In this document: one piece after another, positions 14,923-22,564 of the stretch
How positions within the stretch are numbered: the stretch's first letter is position 1
Layout: every line of letters starts with the position of its first letter
Source of the DNA: Rhodoferax lithotrophicus
GTDB taxonomy: Bacteria; Pseudomonadota; Gammaproteobacteria; Burkholderiales; Burkholderiaceae_C
Direction of reading: 5' to 3'
Assembly (NCBI RefSeq): GCF_019973615.1
Contig: NZ_AP024238.1
Coordinates: forward strand, 3,679,989-3,743,988
Length of the DNA: 64,000 nt
Program-made: the position numbers and the translations under genes
The notes under the pieces: generated by a model
Told to the model about the DNA's origin: nothing
Seen by the model: only the letters and a program-made list of their open reading frames with translations
Database searches by the model: none

Positions 14923-16707
14923 ATGTTCTCATCCAAAGGCTTGATCAGGTGGGGGTTGGCGACGACAGGGGTGCTTTACCTGCTCTTCGGTTTGGCCGGA
15001 TGTGGTGGTGGCGGTGGTGCTACCGGCAACCCCGCTCCGGTCACCTTAAGCCTGGCCCCTCCAGCCAACCTAACGGCCGATGCGGGAAAACAAAGGGTCA
15101 CCTTAAACTGGTCTAACGTGCCATCGGCGACCTCGTTCACCATTTACTACGGCAACACGCCTGGCATATCCAAGTCCAGTCCAAAGATCACCGATGCCCA
15201 CAGCATCTACATCATGCGTGACTTGAGTAACGGCACACCTTATTTCTTTGCCATTGCCACCATGGGGGCCACGGGTGAGGGGGCGCTGTCTGCCGAAGTT
15301 TCCGCCACACCAACCGCCACACCACCACAGCCGGCACCTGTCACCCTTCGGGCAGAGGCCGGCAACAAACAGGTCCAGCTGAGCTGGGAGCCAGGCTTTG
15401 ATGCCACCAGTGATCCCACCAGCTATACCGTCTATTACGACACAACGTCCGCATTGAGCAAGCTCACCTCCAAGAAATTAACGTCTGCAGTGTCACCACA
15501 AACCGTTCCCACACTGGTGAACGGAACCACCTACTACTTTGCAGTCACAGCAACCACAGCAACCACAGCAAATGGTGAAAGTGCCCTGTCCTACACAACC
15601 TCGGCGATGCCGGTGGCCACCGCGGTACCTGCCGCACCCGCAGGCTTGACAGCCGTAGAGGGTAACGGGAGCATCACGCTGAACTGGAATCCTTCAGCAG
15701 GGGCAACCTCTTACAACCTGTATTACGGAACTGAGTTTGATGTCACCAAAGCCAATGGCATCAAGGTCACGGGTGTCAGCAGTCCGTTCACACTACAGGG
15801 TCTCACCAACAAGACCGCCTATTTCCTGGTGGTGAGTGCGGTCGGCCCCGGAGGGGAGGGTTTTGAAACCCCACAGGTCAGCGCAACGCCTCTGGCAAAC
15901 ACGCCCATTCAAGCCATGATGCACATCCCTGCAGGCACCTTCCAGATGGGTGACAACATGCTTGACCCAAGTGCACCCGCGCCTTATGCCACGCCGGTAC
16001 ACAATGTCAGCTTGAGCGCGTTTTCCATGGAGAGATTTGAGATCAGCTACACACAATGGCGCACCGTGTACGACTGGGCAATCACCAAAGGGTACACGTT
16101 TGACTCGGCCGGGCGCAACGGCGCACTGCAACTTGGAACCAACATGCCGGTGACACAAATCAATTGGTATGACACCGTCAAGTGGCTGAACGCACGTTCA
16201 GAAAAAGAGGGGCGCAGTCCGGTGTATTTCACCGATGCCAGCCACACCACCGTCTATCGCACCGGCAACATTGACCTGAGCAATGATGCCGTTGACTGGC
16301 TGGCCAACGGCTACCGGCTGCCGACTGATGCCGAATGGGAATACGCCTCGCGTGGTGGCCTGGTCGGCAAGCCATACCCATGGGGTGATGTGCTGGATGC
16401 CACCAAAGCCAATTTCGACCGTGGCACCTCCACATCCATCGGCAGTTATGCACCCAATGGTTACGGTCTGTACGACACGGCTGGCAACGTCTGGGAATGG
16501 ACCTGGGATCATGACTCGACCAATTACAGTGCCAGTGCAGCAGGTGTTACCAATCCGCATGGACCCTTGACCGGCTTGCTGCGCGTGCGCCGCGGCGGGA
16601 GCTACGTCTATGGTGAGCGCTATTTACGCAATTTTGACAAGATGTTTCGCAGCAACGACTATAGCGGCCCGTATTTCGGGTTCCGTGCCGCATCCAGCCA
16701 GCCTTAA
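14923..16707 (+). CDS. Lipoprotein with three FN3 domains and a formylglycine-generating-enzyme-like domain
   Basis: The ATG at 14923 (GGGGG upstream) gives 594 residues with a lipoprotein signal ending in LAGC (Cys27), then a Gly-rich linker. Three fibronectin type III repeats follow (about 35-130, 135-233, 237-325), each with the YYG/YYD and T-x-Y-x-F-x-V pattern. The last part (about 332-590) is an FGE/SUMF1-type domain: IPAGTFQMGD, YRLPTDAEWEYASRGG, YGLYDTAGNVWEW, RVRRGGSY, FGFRAA. True FGE converts a sulfatase Cys to formylglycine. Many bacterial relatives are enzymes on other targets or binding domains, and no sulfatase is nearby. The lipid anchor places it on a membrane surface. It converges with the CPBP protease gene, one base apart. 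Confidence 0.88.
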   Translation: MFSSKGLIRWGLATTGVLYLLFGLAGCGGGGGATGNPAPVTLSLAPPANLTADAGKQRVTLNWSNVPSATSFTIYYGNTPGISKSSPKITDAHSIYIMRDLSNGTPYFFAIATMGATGEGALSAEVSATPTATPPQPAPVTLRAEAGNKQVQLSWEPGFDATSDPTSYTVYYDTTSALSKLTSKKLTSAVSPQTVPTLVNGTTYYFAVTATTATTANGESALSYTTSAMPVATAVPAAPAGLTAVEGNGSITLNWNPSAGATSYNLYYGTEFDVTKANGIKVTGVSSPFTLQGLTNKTAYFLVVSAVGPGGEGFETPQVSATPLANTPIQAMMHIPAGTFQMGDNMLDPSAPAPYATPVHNVSLSAFSMERFEISYTQWRTVYDWAITKGYTFDSAGRNGALQLGTNMPVTQINWYDTVKWLNARSEKEGRSPVYFTDASHTTVYRTGNIDLSNDAVDWLANGYRLPTDAEWEYASRGGLVGKPYPWGDVLDATKANFDRGTSTSIGSYAPNGYGLYDTAGNVWEWTWDHDSTNYSASAAGVTNPHGPLTGLLRVRRGGSYVYGERYLRNFDKMFRSNDYSGPYFGFRAASSQP

Positions 16708-16708
16708 C

Positions 16709-17143
16709 TCAGCGGCCAGCAAACAGCCAGATAAAACCACTGTTGTAAAACACGTGTAATACAACTGAAGGCGCGATACGGCCATAGCGGTCACGAAAGT
16801 AGCCAAAGATCAAACTCGGCACAATAACTGCCAGCGCCTGCAACCCGCTATGCCACACCAAATGACTGATGGCAAACAACACCGTACACACCAGATTGGC
16901 TGTTGACAAACGCCAGTGACAAACAGACCCCCAAGGGCGCTGGAGCAGCGCTGGCTGCAGTAGGCCACGGAAAGTCATCTCCTCCAGTACCGGGTAAATC
17001 AGTGCAGGCATCAAAAACCGCACGGGCTCGACAAATGGCCACAACAAATCAGGCGCAGGCGCGTGAAACCAGAGCCATAACAGCCAAAAAAAGGGGGCGG
17101 CCCCCAAGGCCACCCCCAGTTGTCGGTCACGCAGAACCTGCAT
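16709..17143 (-). CDS. Small CPBP glutamic intramembrane protease (MrtJ-like, C-terminal sorting)
   Basis: A 144-residue membrane protein with all three CPBP (CAAX/Rce1-type) motifs: EEMTFRG (E54, E55, R59), FAISH (H94) and HVFYN (H130, N134). The ATG at 17143 lies seven bases after the stop of the upstream gene, whose product ends in a Cys, a membrane helix and four Arg, exactly what dedicated sorting proteases recognise. Small CPBP enzymes of about this size beside such a protein are known as MrtJ in JDVT-CTERM systems, in which one or a few substrates are processed. A longer open frame up to 17362 overlaps the substrate's C-terminus and is not needed. The subclass is inferred. Confidence 0.82.
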   Translation of the reverse strand: MQVLRDRQLGVALGAAPFFWLLWLWFHAPAPDLLWPFVEPVRFLMPALIYPVLEEMTFRGLLQPALLQRPWGSVCHWRLSTANLVCTVLFAISHLVWHSGLQALAVIVPSLIFGYFRDRYGRIAPSVVLHVFYNSGFIWLFAGR

Positions 17144-17150
17144 CAACCGT

Positions 17151-19001
17151 TTATTGACGACGCCGACGCAGCATATAAACAGCGCCACCGGCCAACAAAA
17201 CGAGCAGCGTTGGGTCTGGTTGACCGTTACCGACGCTGCAACCAAACCATCCAGAATTGTCCTGATGGACAGGTGCGGCCGCAACTGCTGCGCCAAACCC
17301 AGGCGCGCCCGGATCCACAATCTTGCCATCAGCCAAACCATCTGCGTCTTCCGGTCCACCATCCTTGAGGGTCACCAAAATGACACCCTTGGCAAGATCC
17401 ACCGTGATCGGCACACCGGCCAACTCTTTCCAACTTCCACTCACGATCTTGAACCAGCTCAGTCCGTCCTTGATCGTCACGCCGTCTGCTTTGACGAAGC
17501 TATTCGGGTTGGTGGGGTCAAGTGCCCCCACGGGTGGTGTGATGGACAACACCGTGCTGGAACCAGCGGGTGCCACATTGTTCAGCGTGAACGACACCGC
17601 GCCCACGGGAAGCACCACATTGGCACCCAGCGAGGGGCCAGCAACAACATCCCGACCAGCCGCACTGATGGTGACACCGCCCGTGGTATGCAGGGTCAAT
17701 AACCCCTTCACCACGTTGTCAAGGCGTGCCTCCTGAGCCAGCAGTTTTTCTGTCGACTCGGTGGCGGTACTGGCAAATGCCAACGAGGTCAGTACCCAGG
17801 AGGTTTGTGCAATGGTTTGAGGATCAAGGCCACTACCACTGTTCCAGGAATCGTAGGCCGGAACAGCGGGGGTTGTACCCGTCGCCGGTACTTCTGGCAC
17901 CGATGTGCGATAGGCGCTGGTCACCACTTCGTTCTTCATGTCCGCAGCCCAGTCCTTCGTGCCAACCTTGCCGCTAGTACCAAGAGCTGCGGTCAACGCT
18001 TTGGAGTTGCCATAAATCGCGTACATGTAGGCTGTGGAATAGTTCCACGTGTAATTGTTGGCATACCAGGTCACCGCGTTTTGCAACATGGTGTTGGCAT
18101 CGGCCGGATCTTTTTTGGCATCCGTTTGACCAATCATTGCCAAACTCCATATGCCTCCACCATTCGCCGCAATGGCTTTGTAACCAACACCACCGTAAAC
18201 ATAAAAACCACCGTCCGTGTCCTGGCGATGTTTCAGAAAAGTCAGCAAGGCCTTGGCCCAAGGCGCGGTGTCCACCGACAAACCAAGGTAGCGCGAGCCA
18301 TACCACAAGCCCATCACAGCAAATTGGGTGTTTGACAAGTCAGCACTGGTACTGCATTTGGTATTGCTGGGTGAATAGCCCCAGCCACCATAGTAGTCCA
18401 CCACCGAAGAACCACACCCGGCAGCGTTGGTAGGCGTGGCTTCACCCGCTGGGCCATAGTCACCACCCGCCGTTGAACCTTCAATGTTTTGGTAGCTCTT
18501 GAGGTAGTCAACAGCTTTTTGAACCATGGTTTTATAAGCCGCATCTGTGCTTGTCGCCTGCCCGTACAAGCCCAATGCAACCAGTGCCAAACCGGTCTCG
18601 TAAGTGGCTGAATAAGAAGCTTGGTAAATGCCACCATCTGCGTTGCCACTGGCTACGGTCTTGATGTAGGCAATCCCCTTTTCAATCATGGCTTTGTATG
18701 CCGGATCACTCATCTTGCCCGACTCAATCAAGGCGGTCACCGCAGTTGCCGTGCCCACCAAGTTGTCATAGTCGCTCCAGTAACCGGTGCCATCACCAAC
18801 ATCGTGAAACTGGTTGAACAGGTACTGTTGCCCGCCCTTGATGGCGGCCGCCACCTGGGCATCAGTGACCGTCTGCGCCTGCACAGGCGTTGTTAATAAC
18901 CCGCCCAACGCTAGCGCGGCTGCGACCAACGTCAATCGCGAACCAAAGCGACCCGCGTAATGCGGCATCCGCAAAGCCTTAACTCCTAAACCGCTCTTCA
19001 T
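17151..19001 (-). CDS. Exported prenyltransferase/squalene-oxidase-repeat protein with C-terminal sorting signal
   Basis: A 616-residue exported protein. The start is the ATG at 19001, five bases after GGAGG. A TTG at 19013 would overlap that site. The signal peptide ends near A42 (VQA-Q). The middle (about 60-430) has alpha/alpha-toroid repeats as in terpene cyclases and prenyltransferases (YLKSYQN, FLKHRQDTDGGFYVYG), without a clear catalytic motif, so a binding or structural role is possible. A beta-rich region follows. The tail has GC at 587-588, DPT at 596-598, a hydrophobic helix at 599-611 and RRRR at 612-615, a tripartite sorting signal of the JDVT-CTERM type. The CPBP protease directly downstream is the probable processing enzyme. 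Confidence 0.88.
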   Translation of the reverse strand: MKSGLGVKALRMPHYAGRFGSRLTLVAAALALGGLLTTPVQAQTVTDAQVAAAIKGGQQYLFNQFHDVGDGTGYWSDYDNLVGTATAVTALIESGKMSDPAYKAMIEKGIAYIKTVASGNADGGIYQASYSATYETGLALVALGLYGQATSTDAAYKTMVQKAVDYLKSYQNIEGSTAGGDYGPAGEATPTNAAGCGSSVVDYYGGWGYSPSNTKCSTSADLSNTQFAVMGLWYGSRYLGLSVDTAPWAKALLTFLKHRQDTDGGFYVYGGVGYKAIAANGGGIWSLAMIGQTDAKKDPADANTMLQNAVTWYANNYTWNYSTAYMYAIYGNSKALTAALGTSGKVGTKDWAADMKNEVVTSAYRTSVPEVPATGTTPAVPAYDSWNSGSGLDPQTIAQTSWVLTSLAFASTATESTEKLLAQEARLDNVVKGLLTLHTTGGVTISAAGRDVVAGPSLGANVVLPVGAVSFTLNNVAPAGSSTVLSITPPVGALDPTNPNSFVKADGVTIKDGLSWFKIVSGSWKELAGVPITVDLAKGVILVTLKDGGPEDADGLADGKIVDPGAPGFGAAVAAAPVHQDNSGWFGCSVGNGQPDPTLLVLLAGGAVYMLRRRRQ

Positions 19002-19177
19002 AATAGCCTCCAAAAGTGACCGTCAGCAAAAGAACTGGCTATTCAAGTCTAGGCCTTAAAAAATCGACATTTTTTGACAAAAATCAACTGCAACTCAGAG
19101 AAACTTGCTACTCCACGGCAGTGCTCACTGCCCCCCAGACTACCAATACCTTGGAATGTCCGGTGTGATTCACCCCT

Positions 19178-20110
19178 TCAGTCCGTGCTAGGTGCAACGG
19201 CCGTCAAACTGCCCGCCAAAAGCTCAGGCAAACGCTGGTACGGCATTTTGAAACCACAGGCCTGGGCATGACCGCCTCCGCCCATGCTGGCAGCCAGCGG
19301 GATGCAGTTGAAACCCGAGCGCGAACGCAGACCACACTTGACCAGCCCGGTTTTATCCACCGACCACATCAGGGCAAAAGTGCCTGACTTCTGACACAAC
19401 AGGTCACCCACCAGACTGTGGAACACACCCGGGGCATTGACCATCAAGCCCGTGATGCCGTTGAATACCACGGGCTGGGCACTTTCTGCAACGCCTTCAG
19501 CAAGTTTGGTGAATTTTTCGTCCATGGCGCGGCCACGGTCGATGTAAGCCGCCAGCTGAGTTGCATCCAAGTTGGCAATGGCCTGCCAGCGGGCAAAGTC
19601 AAAAGACTCCATGTCCAGCGCAGCCAGAAAACCGGCACTCTCGGGATATTGCCAAACCCAGATGTCACGGTCTTCCACATAGCGAACCAGATCGGGTATC
19701 GGCTGGCCAGGGTGAAAAAACTCCCAAGCCAGGCGTGCACCAGATTTTTTCATGTCAAAGTGCACCACGCCACAACGGCAGACAAAACCGGTGAGTTTTT
19801 CCGCCGCGCTCAAATGGTGATCCAGCATGACCAGCTTGGCCGCACGCTCTTCAATGCTCCGCAAAATGTCATGGGCAAACGAAAAGTCCAGAATGTAGAC
19901 AGCACGATCGTCCAGCGCGGGCAAGTCGGCCACCGACTTCACATCCCCGTGATCCAGCGCCTTAAATTCAGCCTGGCCATCGAAATACAGCCAAGCCGCC
20001 AAGGCCGCAGCAAAACCGTCCGGGCAATTGCGCCCGTGGTAAAGGATCAACGGATTGGGATCACTCTTGGAAGGGTTGACGGACAGATTCAGGGGAAAAA
20101 TAGTTTTCAT
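19178..20110 (-). CDS. DHH/DHHA1-type phosphoesterase-like protein
   Basis: 310 residues from the ATG at 20110. The N-terminal half has the DHH-like series ILYHGRNCPDGFAAALAAW, YILDFSF and LVMLDHHLSAAE. The C-terminal half has the DHHA1 signature MGGGGHAQACGF. This arrangement occurs in proteins related to oligoribonuclease NrnA and other phosphoesterases. The exact substrate (nano-RNA, cyclic dinucleotide product or other) cannot be told. The family often binds two metal ions through the Asp/His residues seen here. An upstream extension to 20230 runs through a repeat-like sequence and is unlikely to be translated. No ribosome site stands out. Confidence 0.85.
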   Translation of the reverse strand: MKTIFPLNLSVNPSKSDPNPLILYHGRNCPDGFAAALAAWLYFDGQAEFKALDHGDVKSVADLPALDDRAVYILDFSFAHDILRSIEERAAKLVMLDHHLSAAEKLTGFVCRCGVVHFDMKKSGARLAWEFFHPGQPIPDLVRYVEDRDIWVWQYPESAGFLAALDMESFDFARWQAIANLDATQLAAYIDRGRAMDEKFTKLAEGVAESAQPVVFNGITGLMVNAPGVFHSLVGDLLCQKSGTFALMWSVDKTGLVKCGLRSRSGFNCIPLAASMGGGGHAQACGFKMPYQRLPELLAGSLTAVAPSTD

Positions 20111-20150
20111 GGAATAGACAACGCGTAGGGAATAAACATGCTCGCAATTT

Positions 20151-20200
20151 GCTACATATTTTATAGCTATTTGAGCAATCTTCAAATGGGGTTGAAGCTC
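20151..20200 (+). repeat. Dispersed repeat, degenerate partial copy
   Basis: GCTACATATTTTATAGCTAT then TTGAGC matches the left half of the family as seen at 34059 (ACTACATTTTTTATAGCTAC then TTGCGC). The right half has diverged. It lies between the DHH gene start and the end of the catalase-like gene. Confidence 0.4.
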
Positions 20201-21194
20201 AAACGGCTGAGCGACCTTTCTGGCTCTCAAAATAAATCACTTTACGCGCGCGCTGCACATCGCCCAGTGGTCGGTGCGCCGCCAGTGCTTGCCAGGGGTC
20301 AAATACACTGGCTTCAACCTGACTCAACAAAGCCTGCCCGGCCGCGCTGTTACTGTCCTGGTGCGGCAAAGTCAGGCGTGCCACGGTGGTATACGGGCTG
20401 GGCCAGTTGATGCTGGCATCTTCAATCGGGGTCAGGGCCTCGCTCACAAACGGCTGCAACTGCAAGTCCCACTGCAAATCCTGCTGTGCCAGCCGGGCAA
20501 CAAAATCACCACCCCAATCCTGCTGGGCTCTAGGTGTGGCCACGCCGTTACTGGCCGCGGGCAGCAGCCTCACCCGCACCGCATACGGGCCACAGGCCAT
20601 GGGCACGGCGCTAAACAAGGGTTCGGTGGCAAAACCGCCAAACGGTTTGCCCACCGTTTTGAGCAATTTCAGCAACCGGGCCGGGCCCCCCAGCAAACCA
20701 TAGCGCAGAACCAAAAACTTCAGCAAGCTTGCGTTGCCCTGGGCTGCGGCCACCACAAAAGCCACAAATTCGTCGCTTTTCGGGAAGGCAAACTGTTCGG
20801 CATTGATCAGCGTGAAGCACTGGCACGGGGTGGGGCCATGGCCCAGCGCCGGGTCACCTGTCACACCCTGCACCCGGATCGCCAGGCCACGCACATCGGG
20901 TACGGGATCAGGGGCACGATCCAGACCGCCATTGGACAAGCGCACCCACACCGGGTAGCGCTTGGGCGTGGCAAACAAGCCATAGCGGGCAAACTCGGGC
21001 AGCTTGGCCAACACCTCCAGACGGCCTTGTGCGGCGGTGAGCTGCTTGCGGTGCAGCGCCCGGCCCGGCCCGTATTTGAGGGACCTGGACGCTTGAATCT
21101 CCAAAAATTGCTGGCCATAAGCCGCAAACCGCTCGCACTCATCAGCAGCAACTTGTTCGCGCCATTGCGTACTGGGGGTCATGGAGATGGGCAT
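20199..21194 (-). CDS. Catalase-family haem protein
   Basis: 331 residues, start ATG 21194 with GGAG eight bases upstream. It carries the distal core of the catalase fold (YPVWVRLSNGGLDRAPDPVP then DVRGLAIRVQG) and a later DFVARLAQQDLQWDLQLQPF segment. It is much shorter than classical catalases (about 480-750 residues) and lacks the obvious N-terminal R-x-x-H...H-G region in its usual form, so it fits the small catalase-related group whose members act as peroxidases or haem-dependent oxidases. Peroxide turnover is a family expectation, not shown here. It is divergent from the ferredoxin gene, about 100 bases away. Confidence 0.82.
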   Translation of the reverse strand: MPISMTPSTQWREQVAADECERFAAYGQQFLEIQASRSLKYGPGRALHRKQLTAAQGRLEVLAKLPEFARYGLFATPKRYPVWVRLSNGGLDRAPDPVPDVRGLAIRVQGVTGDPALGHGPTPCQCFTLINAEQFAFPKSDEFVAFVVAAAQGNASLLKFLVLRYGLLGGPARLLKLLKTVGKPFGGFATEPLFSAVPMACGPYAVRVRLLPAASNGVATPRAQQDWGGDFVARLAQQDLQWDLQLQPFVSEALTPIEDASINWPSPYTTVARLTLPHQDSNSAAGQALLSQVEASVFDPWQALAAHRPLGDVQRARKVIYFESQKGRSAV

Positions 21195-21294
21195 GAGATG
21201 AACTCCAGAAAGTTTTATTTAAATAAAAACAATAGCACCTTACGCAATACACAAGAGCATCAGAGGGCTAATTTGCTCTTCATATAATTCAAAC

Positions 21295-21588
21295 ATGAGC
21301 ACCCACGATACCGCAAAAATATTCACTGGACGCAGCCAACCAGACGGCCAGCAGTTTGACGCCTGGTCTAACCAGCCACTGCTGCTGTCCATGGAACAAG
21401 GTCAACTGGACTGGCCAAGCTCGTGCCGCAACGGCACTTGCCGCACCTGTTTTGGCAAACTTGAAAGTGGCCAGGTGCGCTATGAAATTGAATGGCCGGG
21501 TTTAAGCGCTGACGAAAAAGAAGACGGCTACATCCTGCCCTGTGTGGCGTACCCGTGTTCTGATGTGGTGTTACATCCGGGTGACTGA
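21295..21588 (+). CDS. [2Fe-2S] ferredoxin (plant type)
   Basis: A 97-residue electron carrier. The cluster ligands are Cys44, Cys49 and Cys52 in SSCRNGTCRTC, and Cys83 in LPCVAYP, the normal spacing for plant-type ferredoxins. The rest fits one ferredoxin domain with no fused reductase. The partner is unknown. The catalase-like gene is divergent, and the GTPase gene converges from the other side with eight bases between stops. Confidence 0.92.
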   Translation: MSTHDTAKIFTGRSQPDGQQFDAWSNQPLLLSMEQGQLDWPSSCRNGTCRTCFGKLESGQVRYEIEWPGLSADEKEDGYILPCVAYPCSDVVLHPGD

Positions 21589-21596
21589 ATAAGCGT

Positions 21597-22559
21597 TCAG
21601 CGACTACCACGACGATCAGGTCGCGGAATCTGCTTGAACCTGATTTTGCGATCCAGCTCAATCGCGTCTTTCTTCATCTGCCGCTGGGCATCCAGTGTTT
21701 GGCCTGCGGCCAGCCACTGGGCAAATTCTTTGGGGGTTTCCAGGGTGATGCGGCCCAGCACACTGGAGCGGAAATCGTAAATTGCAATCTCGGCGGCTTT
21801 TTGCAGATTCACCTTTTGCCCACCTTGTAGCGCACCACGCTTGCGGCCAATCGCTTCCAGCAACTGTTCATCACTCATGGCCGCAGCACCATCGATCTTG
21901 AAGCGTGCCTCCAGCAGCTGCGGGTAATGGGTTTTCAGGTAGTCCAGCAGTTCCAGCGCCACCTCTTGCTCGTCAAACGCATTACGCCCGACCGCACCGC
22001 TGGCGGCCAGGTTGTAACCACTCTTGGCCACAATGATGCGCGGCCATAACACGCCCGGTGTGTCGTACAGGTAAAAGTCATCGGCCAGGGAGATGCGCTG
22101 CTCTACCTTGGTCACACCAGCTTCGTCACCGGTCTTGGCGGCGCGCTTGCCGGTCAGGGTGTTGATCAACGTCGACTTGCCCACGTTGGGGATGCCGCAA
22201 ATCAGCACCCGCATCGGCTTGACCATGCCGCCCCGGTTCGGGGCCAACTCGAAACAAGCCTTGATCAGTGCCTTGGCCGGGGCCGCCATGCTGGCATCCA
22301 GCGAAATGGCGCGGGTGCCAGGTAACGCGTTGTAATGCGCCAGCCACAGCGCGGTGCGCTCCGGGTCAGCCAGGTCTTGCTTGTTCAGCACTTTCAGCGC
22401 CGGTTTGCCCTGGGTGAGGGTGGCCAGCATCGGGTTGGCACTTGACCCCGGCAGGCGGGCATCCAGCAGCTCGATCACCACGTCGATGTTTTTGATGCGC
22501 TCGGCAATTGCTTTTTGCGTCAGGTGCATGTGCCCTGGGAACCATTGAATCATTGCCAT
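21597..22559 (-). CDS. ylqF: YlqF/RbgA-type ribosome assembly GTPase
   Basis: 320 residues from the ATG at 22559. The opening MIQWFPGHM is the YlqF/RbgA hallmark. The GTPase motifs are circularly permuted: G4 LNKQD comes first (about 62-66), then G1 GIPNVGKSTL (about 130), and G3 DTPG. In Firmicutes RbgA helps mature the large ribosomal subunit, and proteobacterial YlqF is thought to act in ribosome assembly too. An open extension to 22685 overlaps the end of the upstream transporter gene and is not supported. The start is five bases after that gene's stop, so the two are probably in one transcript. Confidence 0.93.
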   Translation of the reverse strand: MAMIQWFPGHMHLTQKAIAERIKNIDVVIELLDARLPGSSANPMLATLTQGKPALKVLNKQDLADPERTALWLAHYNALPGTRAISLDASMAAPAKALIKACFELAPNRGGMVKPMRVLICGIPNVGKSTLINTLTGKRAAKTGDEAGVTKVEQRISLADDFYLYDTPGVLWPRIIVAKSGYNLAASGAVGRNAFDEQEVALELLDYLKTHYPQLLEARFKIDGAAAMSDEQLLEAIGRKRGALQGGQKVNLQKAAEIAIYDFRSSVLGRITLETPKEFAQWLAAGQTLDAQRQMKKDAIELDRKIRFKQIPRPDRRGSR

Positions 22560-22564
22560 ATTTT

